DNA of 19,396 nucleotides from positions 1 to 19,396 of the forward strand of contig CABRHR010000033.1 in the NCBI GenBank assembly GCA_902470835.1. Reading direction: 5' to 3'. Position numbers and translations under genes: made by a program. This DNA is from an uncultured Collinsella sp. (GTDB taxonomy: Bacteria > Actinomycetota > Coriobacteriia > Coriobacteriales > Coriobacteriaceae). The notes beneath the pieces are model-generated. The model had not been told where the DNA came from. It was given only the letters and a program-made list of their open reading frames with translations, and did not search any database. This document shows, piece after piece, positions 1-8,366 of this stretch; within the stretch, counting starts at the first letter, position 1, and each line of letters begins with the position of its first letter.

Positions 1-44
1 CACTATCCTCTTCGTCGGCAGCGTCAGATGTGTATAAGAGACAG
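1..44 (+). other. Sequencing adapter (Nextera read-1 side, with i5 barcode), not genomic
   Basis: Positions 12-25 read TCGTCGGCAGCGTC and 26-44 read AGATGTGTATAAGAGACAG, which are the Nextera read-1 adapter and the transposase mosaic end. Bases 4-11 (TATCCTCT) sit where the i5 index belongs and match a known Nextera index. Genomic sequence therefore starts at 45. The short plus-strand reading frame beginning at 28 (MCIRDR...) is translated adapter. Confidence 0.98.
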
Positions 45-852
45 GTACCAGCACGGTGAGCGCTACCCACCAGCCGGCGCCGACAACCATGGCACCGAGC
101 GCCACAAGAGCATCGAGTATGCGGCGCGGCCAAGTCGTGGGCGAAAGCAGCAACATGGCCAGACCAAAACCGGGGAGCACCAAAAGCACCTGGAACTGCT
201 TAGTCAAAAAGCCCAGACCGATTAGCAGGCCGGCCACGGCATACCAGCGGGTGCGCACGCGATTGCCGTGACGGTCCGCCGGCAGCTCGAGTCCGCGCAG
301 TACGCAGGCGGCGGCGCTCAGCATAAGCAAGATAAGCAGAGCATCGGGGTTGTTAAAGCGAAACATGAGGGCCGCGACAGGTGTGGTGATAAACACGATG
401 CCCGCCACGATGCCGGCAGCGTTGCCCCAAACGCGGCGCACGGTGGCGTACAGCAAATACGTGCACGTAACGCCCATGAGCGCCTGCGGCAGCAGGATCG
501 CAAACGAGCTCAGACCCAGCAGGCGCACCGAGAGCGCCATGAGCCAAATGGACGCAGGCGGTTTATCGACGGTGATGGCATTGCTGGCGTCCAGACTGCC
601 CCACAGAAAAGCTTCCCAGCTCTTGGAGCCCGCCTGCGCGGCGGCGCTATAGAACTCGTTGGCATAGCCCGAGGCGGTCAGGTTCCAAAAGAAGACGAAC
701 GTGGCGGCAAGCATGAGGAGCACGACGGCGACCCAATCGAGTGGCCCGCGGGCGGGGACGAGCGATGGGGCCGAGGACGCGCGCAGTTCGTGACGAAGCG
801 AGCACGCCCCTTGCGAGGCACGTGCCGACCGACGGCGAGTGTCAAGGCTCAT
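45..852 (-). CDS. GT39-type membrane glycosyltransferase (PMT/ArnT, YkcB-like), C-terminus cut by contig end
   Basis: Read on the minus strand from the ATG at 850-852, the frame stays open for 269 codons into the adapter boundary, so only the N-terminal part is present. After a charged cytoplasmic leader of about 37 residues comes a transmembrane helix (WVAVVLLMLAATFVFFWNL), then the segment NEFYSAAAQAGSKSWEAF followed by ITVDKPPASIW. Both are hallmarks of the bacterial GT39 family near its catalytic acidic residue. Several further hydrophobic helices follow. Family members transfer sugars from polyprenyl-phosphate carriers to extracytoplasmic acceptors. The start overlaps the stop of the upstream GT2 gene by 4 bases (ATGA), so the two are probably translationally coupled, as GT2 enzymes that make lipid-linked sugars often are with GT39 partners. 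The acceptor is unknown. Confidence 0.85.
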
Positions 853-1796
853 CGGGCATCAGCTGCCTGCTCGAGGGGATAGCGATATGCGTCGGGCTGC
901 AAGGAGCCTAGCTGACCCTCGCTCGCTTTGAGCCGCCTCATGCCGGCAAGGTCCTTACGCACCGTGTCGACGATATGCACCGTGGTGCCAGGGTCTTCCT
1001 TCCACCGTACGGCGAACTCGTACGATGCGATGCCCATGCGTTCTGCCAGGACCAAGAGCTCGGTATCGAAGAACCACTCGTTGTCCCGGATAAGCGGCAG
1101 CAGCGTGTCGGCGGCCTCGGCAGAGATCGCCTTAAATCCGCACTGCGCATCGTGAAAATGTACGCTCAGATAGCTCTGCAGCATGCGGTTATACGAGCGC
1201 GAGATAAACTCGCGCTTGGCGCAGCGCTCGACGCGCGATGCCGGCAGCAAGCGTGAGCCAAAGCACACGTCGGCGCGGCCGTCCAGGATGGGACCGACAA
1301 GTTCGGGAATTTGCCGAATATCGGTGGAAAGGTCGACATCCATATAGGCGTGCACGCGGGCCTTGGATGTGCCCCATGCGATTTTGAGGGCACGGCCGCG
1401 ACCCTTCTGGGGAATGCGGATGGCGCGGAGCGTAAAGGGGAACTTGCAGGCGAGGATGCGGGCGAGCTCCCAGGTCTTGTCGCTGCTGGCGTTGTCGGCG
1501 ATGACGATCTGCCAGGTAAACGACTTGGCATGGAGTGAGACCTCGCACAGCCGGTCCATCAGCAACATGACCGAGGAGCCGAGCTCGGCCTGCTCGTTAA
1601 AGACGGGGATGACAAAGTCGCAGTCGACCTCGCGCGGCTCGCCGCAGGTGAGGATGGACGAAGGGGAGGGCTCTCCCTTGATTGCCCGCGCCATTGCGGG
1701 CGGGGTCTGCTCTCGAGCGGCTTTGGGCGCGGGACGGTTTTGCATGGCGCAGGGCGCGGTGTGGGTGCCCTGCGCGATGATGTCAGGCTTGGTCAT
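849..1796 (-). CDS. GT2 family glycosyltransferase (DPM1-like polyprenyl-phosphate sugar synthase)
   Basis: The product has 315 residues. The GT-A fold begins near residue 60 with DFVIPVFNE, continues with the nucleotide-binding IADNASSDKT (about 99-108) and the metal-binding DVD (D153/D155) in AYMDVDLSTD, and includes the family-typical GSRLLP and QCGFKA segments. This matches dolichol-phosphate-mannose synthase-like enzymes that load a sugar onto a polyprenyl phosphate at the cytoplasmic membrane face. There are no C-terminal membrane helices, so it is the soluble type. The first 55 residues are a Pro/Ala-rich extension of no recognised function. The ATG at 1794-1796 is preceded by AGAAAGG about 7 bases upstream. 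The gene follows the glycine-rich membrane protein after 24 bp and overlaps the GT39 gene by 4 bp, so the three look like one operon supplying surface glycosylation. The sugar is not predictable. Confidence 0.9.
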   Translation of the reverse strand: MTKPDIIAQGTHTAPCAMQNRPAPKAAREQTPPAMARAIKGEPSPSSILTCGEPREVDCDFVIPVFNEQAELGSSVMLLMDRLCEVSLHAKSFTWQIVIADNASSDKTWELARILACKFPFTLRAIRIPQKGRGRALKIAWGTSKARVHAYMDVDLSTDIRQIPELVGPILDGRADVCFGSRLLPASRVERCAKREFISRSYNRMLQSYLSVHFHDAQCGFKAISAEAADTLLPLIRDNEWFFDTELLVLAERMGIASYEFAVRWKEDPGTTVHIVDTVRKDLAGMRRLKASEGQLGSLQPDAYRYPLEQAADAR

Positions 1797-1820
1797 GATG
1801 GTGCCTTTCTGTGCATGTGA

Positions 1821-2441
1821 CTAGGCGGAAAGGGAGGTCTGCGAGATGGCAGGGCTGTTGGCTGAATCCGTAGATGCATCGTCCTGGGCCCCGTTTGAGT
1901 TGCCGGCCGAAGCGTCGGCTGAGTCGCTGGCATCGGGCGTGCCCGTGGGCGCTTGATCGTTCGGCGTTGCACTGCCATTTGCTGTGCCCTCGCTGCTGCT
2001 GTCGCCCGTGGCCCCGCCTGCACCAGGCATGCCGCCGTTCTTTATGCCGCCCTGACCTCTGCCCATGCCGCTCTGCGCGGCCTGAGTCGATCCACCGGTC
2101 GCAGCGCTCATGATGGCACCGCCCACGAGACCGCCCGCAAGGCCGCAAACGGCTGCGAGCGTTGCGACCAGCAGCAGGTTGGTGGCGCGGCCGGACTGCT
2201 TGCCGTCACGCTCTTTCGTGGGAATCGTCTGCTGCGGGGCGGGCTCGGCGACATGTGCGCCGGCATCGGGTTCGGACGTCGGTGAGTTGGCGGGCGTGGA
2301 ATGCTCCTCAGCGCGCTCACCTGCATAGAGTGGGTTGACGACTGTGGCGGCTCCGCTCGCTACTTGCTGCGGCGCTGCGGCGGACTCGACGGTCTCATTG
2401 TCAATGGCCCTGTTGGTATTGCTGTCGAACAAGTTGTCCAT
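1821..2441 (-). CDS. Membrane-anchored Gly/Ser/Ala-rich low-complexity protein, unknown function
   Basis: I do not recognise a family. The 206-residue product has an acidic hydrophilic N-terminal part (1-85), one hydrophobic glycine-rich segment (about 87-112, LLLVATLAAVCGLAGGLVGG) and a low-complexity tail. In the tail a Gly/Met patch (GMGRGQGG...GGMPGAGG, about 125-143) is followed by a disordered Ser/Asp/Asn/Ala stretch. The start at 2441 is chosen over an upstream in-frame ATG at 2597 because GGAG lies 8 bases before it (TTGGAGCACATTATG) and the extension is Arg/Cys-rich, non-protein-like sequence. It is the first gene of the operon with the GT2 and GT39 enzymes. GT39 proteins of the YkcB group often carry similar Gly/Met-rich patches, so it may be a partner or acceptor of these enzymes (inference). 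It diverges from the two-component system. Confidence 0.75.
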   Translation of the reverse strand: MDNLFDSNTNRAIDNETVESAAAPQQVASGAATVVNPLYAGERAEEHSTPANSPTSEPDAGAHVAEPAPQQTIPTKERDGKQSGRATNLLLVATLAAVCGLAGGLVGGAIMSAATGGSTQAAQSGMGRGQGGIKNGGMPGAGGATGDSSSEGTANGSATPNDQAPTGTPDASDSADASAGNSNGAQDDASTDSANSPAISQTSLSA

Positions 2442-2739
2442 AATGTGCTCCAATCGGATGGGTGCGGAGCCGCCCGTGTTGGCGGCTCCCGCATCGAAGG
2501 GGATGGCATGGTCTCGACATGCCGTCGCGAGGCAGTATGGCTGTCCTCGTGACGATGCTGTTCTACCGCGGCCGGCGCGCCGGCAAGCGCTCGGCATATG
2601 CGCCTTAAGTTTGGCTAAGCCCTATCCAGCGTTTTTAGAAACGCGCAGGTTGAGCTGCTAAGGCAGCGCTAAGGCAGCTTTCGGTGCGCTATCATCGGCA
2701 GTATCGAAACCTGTATAGCCGTGCGCCAAAGGAGCAACC
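2442..2739. other. 298-bp divergent intergenic region
   Basis: No gene is seen here. The stretch separates the minus-strand glycosyltransferase operon from the plus-strand two-component/ABC operon. It holds a perfect 14-bp palindrome GCCGGCGCGCCGGC at 2571-2584, further TAAG motifs at 2606 and 2616 (10 bp apart), the tandem repeat at 2657-2678, a TATCAT candidate -10 box at 2690-2695, and the ribosome-binding site AAAGGAG at 2728-2734 for the response regulator. Confidence 0.6.
2657..2678 (+). promoter_or_regulatory. Candidate OmpR-family response-regulator site: tandem 11-bp repeat
   Basis: GCTAAGGCAGC occurs twice head-to-tail without a spacer, giving CTAAGG-N5-CTAAGG with one helical turn between half-sites. 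This is the geometry used by PhoB/OmpR-type regulators, and CiaR is known to use TTTAAG-N5-TTTAAG. The repeats overlap the expected -35 position of a promoter whose -10 would be TATCAT (2690-2695), upstream of the response-regulator gene. Autoregulation is an inference. Confidence 0.5.
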
Positions 2740-3423
2740 ATGAAACTGATGCTTGCCGAGGACGAACCCGGCCTCTCCCGCGCCCTCACCGCGATTCTTC
2801 AACATAGCGACTACGAGGTCGACGCCGCGCTCGACGGTCTGACGGCGCTCGAATATCTGCTCGCCAACGACTATGACGCCGCAATCCTGGACATCATGAT
2901 GCCCGGTATGGACGGTATCGAGGTGCTCAAGCGCACACGTGCCGCCGGTAAGCGACTGCCCATCATCATGCTTACGGCCAAAAGCGAGGTGTCCGATAAG
3001 GTCGAGGGCCTGGACGCCGGCGCCAACGACTACCTGACCAAGCCGTTTGCCGCCAAGGAACTGCTTGCGCGTATTCGTGCCATGACGCGTGCCGCGACGG
3101 CAATTGACGCTACGACGCTCAGCGTGGGCAACGTGCGCCTCGACACGGCATCGTGCACACTCGTTGGTCCTTTGGGCGAGGAGCACCTGGCCAATCGTGA
3201 GTTTCAGCTTATGGAGCTCTTTATGCGCAATGCCGGAACGCGTATGCCTACCGAGCGTCTGATGCTCGAGGTATGGGGCGAGGATGCGCCCGAGGGCGCC
3301 AACGTGGTGTGGGTCTACATCTCGTACCTGCGCAAAAAGCTGACAGTGCTGGGTGCCAATGCTGCCATCCGCGCGTCGCGCAATCAGGGATATTCGCTTG
3401 AGGTTGTCGAGGAGGGCGAATAG
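2740..3423 (+). CDS. OmpR/PhoB-family response regulator
   Basis: The product has 227 residues. The receiver domain (about 1-115) carries the acidic pair E7/D8, the phospho-acceptor D51 in AILDIMMPGMDG, T79 in IIMLTAK and K101 in DYLTKPF, so all catalytic positions are intact. The C-terminal winged-helix domain (about 128-222) shows the NREFQLMELFMRNAG, EDAPEGANVVWVYISYLRKKL and NQGYSLE segments of the Trans_reg_C family. AAAGGAG precedes the ATG by 5 bases. The kinase gene begins 2 bp after the stop, so the two form a cognate pair. The genes that follow suggest it controls the ABC exporter operon, and possibly the divergent glycosyltransferase operon through the shared intergenic region. Confidence 0.95.
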   Translation: MKLMLAEDEPGLSRALTAILQHSDYEVDAALDGLTALEYLLANDYDAAILDIMMPGMDGIEVLKRTRAAGKRLPIIMLTAKSEVSDKVEGLDAGANDYLTKPFAAKELLARIRAMTRAATAIDATTLSVGNVRLDTASCTLVGPLGEEHLANREFQLMELFMRNAGTRMPTERLMLEVWGEDAPEGANVVWVYISYLRKKLTVLGANAAIRASRNQGYSLEVVEEGE

Positions 3424-3425
3424 GC

Positions 3426-4787
3426 GTGAGCGCGAGCGCGTGGTGGAAGCGCATGACGGAGCGGTTTAACGCCGCCTCGAGTAGTACGGAGCGGGCAAAT
3501 GCTGTTGACGCATTGGGCTGCCGTCTGCGTCGCAAGTTCATCCTCGTTGCCATGGGCGCCGTGACCGTGGTGCTCACGCTCATCATCGCCGGCATCAACA
3601 TCGTCAATTATTCGCATGTCTGCAAGATGGCCGACGCTCGCCTGGACTATATCCTGGCGGGCAAGGACGGTATCGATTGGGGGGACGAGCCTAAAGACGA
3701 TCCCGCTAATGGCAAGGATGCCGGCGATAGCCAGGCGGGCGTTCGCATTAGGCACTTCGAAGGTATGACGGCGGAGTCTCCCTTCGACACGCGCTACTTT
3801 ACTGTGTCGATTGCCGGTGGGCAGGTGACTGATGTCAACACGGCCCGCATTGCCGCGGTGGGTGCCAAGCGCGCCGCCAGTATTGCCGCAAAGTTGCATT
3901 CCAAGGGTTGGGTCTCGGGTTTTTCTGGCAACTACCGCTATACCACTACGGCTCAAGACGATGAGACCACCTATGTGTTCGTCGACTGCTCGCGTGAGCT
4001 TGCAAGCTTTCATTCGTTTTTGAGCGCGAGCGTGGCAATCAGTTGCATTGGCTGGTTGGCGGTGCTGGCAATTGTGGCGGGCGCCTCGGGCGCGGTGATT
4101 CGACCGATGGTCGAGAGCTACAGCAAGCAAAAGCGCTTTATTACCGATGCAAGCCACGAGATCAAGACGCCGCTGGCCGTGATTGATGTCGCTAACGAGG
4201 TGCAGGAAATCGAGAGCGGCGAGAGCGAATGGACGCAGAGCATTCACGAACAGGTTGAACGGTTGACGGCGCTCACGGAGCGTCTAGTATTTTTAGCTCG
4301 CATGGACGAGGGCTCGGCGGGCTTTACCATGACATCGATCGATCTTTCGGAGGCCGTGGACAAGGCGGCGGCGCCGTTTGAATCGGTGGCGGTTTCGCGC
4401 GGAAAGCGGCTGTCGACGTCGATTGCGAGCGGCGTGCGGGCCCATGCCGATGCCGCGGCAGTGGCGCAGGTGGTTGAGCTGCTGCTGGATAACGCCACGC
4501 GCTATGCGAGCGAGGGCAGCGTGATTGAGTTGAGTTTGCGTGCAGCCTCGCGTGGTCAGGGTAAGGGCGCCGCCGAACTTGTCGTATCGAACGCCGTTGA
4601 TGAGCTGCCCGAGGGTGACCTAGATCGATTGTTCGATCGCTTCTATCGTGCGGATGTGTCGCGCAGCTCCAAGACAGGCGGCTCGGGTGTGGGCCTATCC
4701 GTAGTGCGTGCCATCGCCGAGGCCCATGGTGGGAGCGCCTCTGTCTGCGGCCACGACAACCAGATCACCTTCGCCGTTCACCTCTAA
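3426..4787 (+). CDS. Sensor histidine kinase
   Basis: The product has 453 residues and starts at a GTG with GGAGG 10 bases upstream inside the end of the regulator gene. Membrane helices at about 38-61 and 198-224 flank an extracytoplasmic sensor region of about 135 residues with no recognised fold. The HisKA helix carries the phospho-acceptor H244 in DASHEIKTPL. The catalytic domain shows the N-box ELLLDNATRYAS (N356) and the DLDRLFDRFYR / GGSGVGLSVVRAIAEAHGG nucleotide-lid segments (about 398-436). There is no obvious HAMP domain, since the second helix runs almost directly into the dimerisation helix. It pairs with the preceding regulator and precedes an ABC exporter, an arrangement common in antimicrobial-peptide or envelope-stress response modules. 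The signal is unknown. Confidence 0.93.
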   Translation: MSASAWWKRMTERFNAASSSTERANAVDALGCRLRRKFILVAMGAVTVVLTLIIAGINIVNYSHVCKMADARLDYILAGKDGIDWGDEPKDDPANGKDAGDSQAGVRIRHFEGMTAESPFDTRYFTVSIAGGQVTDVNTARIAAVGAKRAASIAAKLHSKGWVSGFSGNYRYTTTAQDDETTYVFVDCSRELASFHSFLSASVAISCIGWLAVLAIVAGASGAVIRPMVESYSKQKRFITDASHEIKTPLAVIDVANEVQEIESGESEWTQSIHEQVERLTALTERLVFLARMDEGSAGFTMTSIDLSEAVDKAAAPFESVAVSRGKRLSTSIASGVRAHADAAAVAQVVELLLDNATRYASEGSVIELSLRAASRGQGKGAAELVVSNAVDELPEGDLDRLFDRFYRADVSRSSKTGGSGVGLSVVRAIAEAHGGSASVCGHDNQITFAVHL

Positions 4788-4817
4788 AACCTGCCAAAAT
4801 GAACCTGCCCCTTTTTG
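4785..4817 (+). repeat. 33-bp intergenic repeat, copy A (inverted partner at 8351-8383)
   Basis: The sequence begins TAAAACCTGCCAAAAT and ends CCCTTTTTG. It agrees with the minus strand of 8351-8383 at 31 of 33 positions. Copy A includes the kinase stop codon and copy B lies just after the permease stop, so the pair brackets the ABC genes in opposite orientations. Confidence 0.8.
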
Positions 4818-4872
4818 GTCGGTGCGAAATGGGTAATACTAAAGAGTTATCCGACCAGATGGGAACCGATCG

Positions 4873-5574
4873 ATGGCCTATATCGAATTCAAAGACGTCA
4901 TCAAAGCATACGGCGAGGGCGATGCCCGCATTCACGCGCTCGACGGCGCGAGCTTTACGGTCGAGCGCGGTGAGCTCGCTATTATCCTGGGCGCCTCGGG
5001 TGCCGGCAAGACCACGGCGCTCAACATCCTGGGCGGCATGGATACGGCGACCTCCGGCACCGTGACGGTGGACGGGCGCGACGTGAGCTCCGCCAACGAG
5101 GCGCAGCTCGTGGAATACCGCCGCGCCGACGTCGGCTTTGTCTTCCAGTTCTACAATCTGGTCCCCAACCTGACGGCGCTCGAAAACGTCGAGCTCGCGG
5201 CGCAAATCTGCCCCGATTCACTCGATGCCGAGCAAACGCTTTGCCAGGTTGGCCTGGGCGAGCGCCTCGCCAACTTCCCCGCGCAGCTATCGGGCGGCGA
5301 GCAGCAGCGCGTGTCCATTGCCCGCGCGCTGGCCAAGAACCCCAAGCTGCTTTTGTGTGACGAGCCCACCGGTGCACTCGACTACAAAACTGGCAAGCAG
5401 ATCTTGCAGTTGTTGCAGGACACCTGTCGCAAGCAGGGCATTACGGTCATTATCATCACCCATAACTCCGCGCTGGCGCCCATGGCCGATCGCCTGATCC
5501 GCTTTAAGAGCGGCCGCGTGGAGAGCGAGACGGTCCAGCAAAATCCCGTGCCGATCGAGACGATCGAGTGGTAG
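4873..5574 (+). CDS. ABC transporter ATP-binding protein (MacB/LolD type)
   Basis: The product has 233 residues and is a single complete ABC ATPase domain. The Walker A motif is GASGAGKTT (40-48), the Q-loop is Q92 in FVFQFYNLVPNLTALENV, the signature is LSGGEQQR (139-146), Walker B is LLLCDEPTGALD (D163/E164), and the switch histidine is H197 in ITHN. The FQFYNLVPNLTALENV segment is typical of the subfamily that drives FtsX-type permeases in export or mechanotransmission rather than import. It lies 85 bp after the kinase, and its end overlaps the GTG start of the permease by 7 bp, so the two are made together. Expression probably depends on the upstream two-component system. Confidence 0.95.
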   Translation: MAYIEFKDVIKAYGEGDARIHALDGASFTVERGELAIILGASGAGKTTALNILGGMDTATSGTVTVDGRDVSSANEAQLVEYRRADVGFVFQFYNLVPNLTALENVELAAQICPDSLDAEQTLCQVGLGERLANFPAQLSGGEQQRVSIARALAKNPKLLLCDEPTGALDYKTGKQILQLLQDTCRKQGITVIIITHNSALAPMADRLIRFKSGRVESETVQQNPVPIETIEW

Positions 5575-8345
5575 CGCCCATGGATCAGGACCGCCAAAAC
5601 AGCCTACGCCGCGACGCGCAGAACACGGAGTGCGAGCAGGATTTTACGACCTACCGCACTGCCCAAAGCTCAAACGATATGGTGCCGACGGTTTTTCGCC
5701 GTGGCATCTACCGCACAATCCGAGGCAGTCTTAAGCGCTTCTTGTCAATCGTGGTCATCACCGCGCTCGGTGTGAGCGTGATGTGCGGTCTTAAGGCGGG
5801 TTGCGAGGACCTGTGCGATTCGGTTGACGCCTACTTCGACCAGCAGAATGTCTATGACATTAACGTGCAGTCGACCTATGGCCTTACGCGCGACGATCTT
5901 GCGGCTATCCAAGAGGTCGACGGCGTCGAGACGGCCGAGGGTATCTACACCGAGACCGCCTACACCGCCGTGGGCACAACGCGCGAGCGCGTGGTCGTGC
6001 AAAGTCTCTCCAAGGAGAACATCGATCAGCCGGTGCTGGTGAGCGGCGATTTGCCCGAGAGCGCCGATGAGGTCGCGGTGACTTCGAAGTTCCTGAAGGC
6101 TTCGGGCAAAAAGCTCGGCGATACGGTGAGTTTTGCCGCCAATGACGCGAGCTCGTCGAACCAAAGCGCCAAGGATCAGTTTGCCGCGGGCGATTACACC
6201 ATTACGGCCGAGGTCCTCGATCCCACTGATGTGAGCTCCGACTCGACGGTCAACGCCTTTCGCGCTGCTTCGGCGGCGGACTATAAGTTCTATGTGAGTG
6301 AGGATGCCGCGACATCTTCTTCCTACTCCGCGGTCCACGTGATCGTCGAGGGAGCCAAGAGCCTCAACTCCTATTCGGATGCCTACGCGGCAAAGATCAA
6401 TGAGGTCAAGGGCGATATCGAGAAGATCCGCGAGGAGCGTGAGAAGGCGCGCGCTCAGGAGCTGACAGTCGACACACCGGCAAGCTTGGATACGGCCGAG
6501 CGTCAGGCTGCCATGCTCTTTGGGATTGAGCAGGACAACATCAATCGCATGGCCGAGGGCAGCGAGGAGCGCGTTCAGGCGCAGGCCGACTTGGACCAGC
6601 GCCGCGCCGCCGCCGACCAGCATTTTGCCGATGCCCGCGCCGAGCTTTCCGATCTGGGCGAATGCACCTGGTACATTCAGGACCGCGGTAACATCGCAAG
6701 CTACTCGAGCGTCGAGAGCGACAGTTCTTCGATCGAGGCCATCGCCACCGTGTTCCCGTTTATCTTCTTTATCGTCGCCGTGCTCATCAGCCTTACCACC
6801 GCCACGCGCATGGTCGAGGAGGAGCGCACGCTCATCGGCCTGTACAAGGCGCTCGGCTATTCACGCGGACGCATCCTGTCCAAATACGTGGACTATGCGC
6901 TGTGGGCGTGTCTGATCGGTGGCGTACTCGGCAACATCATCGGATTTGTGGGCCTGCCGTTGTTCCTGTTTACGGTGTTCGACGACATGTACTCCCTGCC
7001 CCAGATGCTGCTTTCGTACGACATCGTGTCCTCGATCGTCTCGGTGGCGCTGTTTGCCGTGGGCGTAGTGGGCGCTACGATTATCGCCTGCCGCCACGAG
7101 ATGGCCGAGACCCCAGCCTCGCTCATGCGTCCCAAGGCCCCGCGCGCTGGCTCGCGCATCTTGCTTGAGCGCATCGGCTTTATTTGGCGACGTATGAGCT
7201 TTTTGAACAAGGTGGCGGCACGTAACCTGTTCCGCTACAAAAAGCGTGCCTTTATGACCATCTTCGGCATCGCGGGTTGCACCGCGCTTGTGATCTGCGG
7301 TATGGGTATTCGCGACACGTCGGTCGCGCTTTCGCCCAAGCAGTACGGCCACATCACACGCTACGATCTGCTGGCGGTCGCCAATCCCGACGATTTTTCG
7401 CAGACGTGCGCGGCATTGGATGAGCGCAGCGCGGCCAATGATTCCAACGTGACCGTGACTTCGACGCTGCCGATTATGACCGACAACGTCACCTTTACAT
7501 TTGGCGGCAAGAGCGAGACCGTGCAGCTGATCGTGGTGCCCGATGACCGCACGGGTGACTTGGGCGATTACGTGCGCCTGGAGGATGAGTCCAAAGAACC
7601 GCTCGCCCTGCGTGACGGGGACGTGTATTTAAGCAAGAGCTCGCAGCTGGTGCTGGGAATCAAGCCGGGCGACACGGCGCACGTCCAGGATTCGTCACTC
7701 AACGTCGCTAAGGTCAAGGTTAGCGACATCTCGCTCAACTATCTGGGCAATACGCTTTATATGACGCAGGGCACCTATGAGCGCGCGTTCGGTCGAAGCG
7801 TGCGCCTTAACGGCGTCTTTGTGCTGCTTAAGGGCTCATCTTCTGACCAGATTGCGTTTAGCAAGAAGATTAAGAGCGACGGTTGGCTCACCATCTCGAG
7901 CACGGCCGAACATTGGCAGAACTACGAGGCGAACTTTACGATTATCAATTCTGTCGTGGTGCTCGTGACCTTTATGGCGGCGTGCCTGTCGTTTGTGGTG
8001 GTGTTTACGCTGTCCAACACCAACATTTCGGAGCGCGAGCGCGAGCTGGCGACCATTAAGGTGCTGGGCTTCCGCCGTGGCGAGGTGCACCACTACGTCA
8101 ACAAGGAGACGTTGATCCTCACGGCAATTGGCGCCGCGCTGGGCGTGCCACTGGGCGGCTTGCTGGCCGAGAGTTTTACGTACATTTTGCAGATGCCGTC
8201 GCTGTACTTTGATGTTGAGGTCGAGCCGCTAAGCTACGTGCTCGCCGTGGTGCTTTCCTTTGGCTTTACGTTTATCGTCAACCTCGCCACCAATCGTACC
8301 CTCAATAAGATCGACATGGTCGGCGCCCTCAAAAGCGCCGAGTAA
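5568..8345 (+). CDS. FtsX-family ABC transporter permease (large, two FtsX domains)
   Basis: The product has 925 residues from the GTG at 5568; an in-frame ATG at 5580 would give 921. One helix near residues 58-76 is followed by a large extracytoplasmic region (about 80-390) that includes a charged, probably coiled-coil stretch around 285-350. An FtsX block follows with helices near 394-415, 445-470 and 485-508 and the typical RMVEEERTLIGLYKALGYSR loop. Next come a helix near 560-578, a second extracytoplasmic region (about 580-790), and a second FtsX block with helices near 793-815, 848-875 and 889-908 and the matching ERERELATIKVLGFRRGEV loop. This is the architecture of full-length permeases of Gram-positive exporters, longer than the BceB type. 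It works with the overlapping ATPase. The substrate is unknown; lipids or antimicrobial peptides are the family precedents. Confidence 0.93.
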   Translation: MVAPMDQDRQNSLRRDAQNTECEQDFTTYRTAQSSNDMVPTVFRRGIYRTIRGSLKRFLSIVVITALGVSVMCGLKAGCEDLCDSVDAYFDQQNVYDINVQSTYGLTRDDLAAIQEVDGVETAEGIYTETAYTAVGTTRERVVVQSLSKENIDQPVLVSGDLPESADEVAVTSKFLKASGKKLGDTVSFAANDASSSNQSAKDQFAAGDYTITAEVLDPTDVSSDSTVNAFRAASAADYKFYVSEDAATSSSYSAVHVIVEGAKSLNSYSDAYAAKINEVKGDIEKIREEREKARAQELTVDTPASLDTAERQAAMLFGIEQDNINRMAEGSEERVQAQADLDQRRAAADQHFADARAELSDLGECTWYIQDRGNIASYSSVESDSSSIEAIATVFPFIFFIVAVLISLTTATRMVEEERTLIGLYKALGYSRGRILSKYVDYALWACLIGGVLGNIIGFVGLPLFLFTVFDDMYSLPQMLLSYDIVSSIVSVALFAVGVVGATIIACRHEMAETPASLMRPKAPRAGSRILLERIGFIWRRMSFLNKVAARNLFRYKKRAFMTIFGIAGCTALVICGMGIRDTSVALSPKQYGHITRYDLLAVANPDDFSQTCAALDERSAANDSNVTVTSTLPIMTDNVTFTFGGKSETVQLIVVPDDRTGDLGDYVRLEDESKEPLALRDGDVYLSKSSQLVLGIKPGDTAHVQDSSLNVAKVKVSDISLNYLGNTLYMTQGTYERAFGRSVRLNGVFVLLKGSSSDQIAFSKKIKSDGWLTISSTAEHWQNYEANFTIINSVVVLVTFMAACLSFVVVFTLSNTNISERERELATIKVLGFRRGEVHHYVNKETLILTAIGAALGVPLGGLLAESFTYILQMPSLYFDVEVEPLSYVLAVVLSFGFTFIVNLATNRTLNKIDMVGALKSAE

Positions 8346-8366
8346 CCTGTCAAAAAGGGACAGGTT
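8344..8366 (+). terminator. Hairpin terminator candidate after the permease gene
   Basis: A perfect 8-bp stem AACCTGTC / GACAGGTT closes a 7-base loop (AAAAAGG) and is followed by TATTTT. The stem begins inside the stop codon of the permease. A second GGCAGGTT at 8373-8380 could replace the 3' arm with one wobble pair, so two alternative stems are possible. Confidence 0.6.

Noticed and set aside
268..882. 204-codon plus-strand open frame
   Set aside because: It lies antisense to the GT39 gene, whose product has clear family motifs. The plus-strand product is Arg/Gly/His-rich with no recognisable domain.
2442..2597. N-terminal extension of the low-complexity membrane protein to the ATG at 2597
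   Set aside because: The extension is Arg/Cys-rich and unlike protein, and the ATG at 2441 has its own ribosome-binding site.
3384..4247. 287-codon minus-strand open frame
   Set aside because: It is a shadow of the histidine kinase, which has intact H-, N- and G-boxes.
4816..4857. Possible promoter or operator between kinase and ABC genes (TGGTCGG...CCGACCA around TAATACT)
   Set aside because: The 7-bp inverted repeat and the -10-like box are real, but no -35 at a good distance is visible, and the genes can be co-transcribed from upstream.
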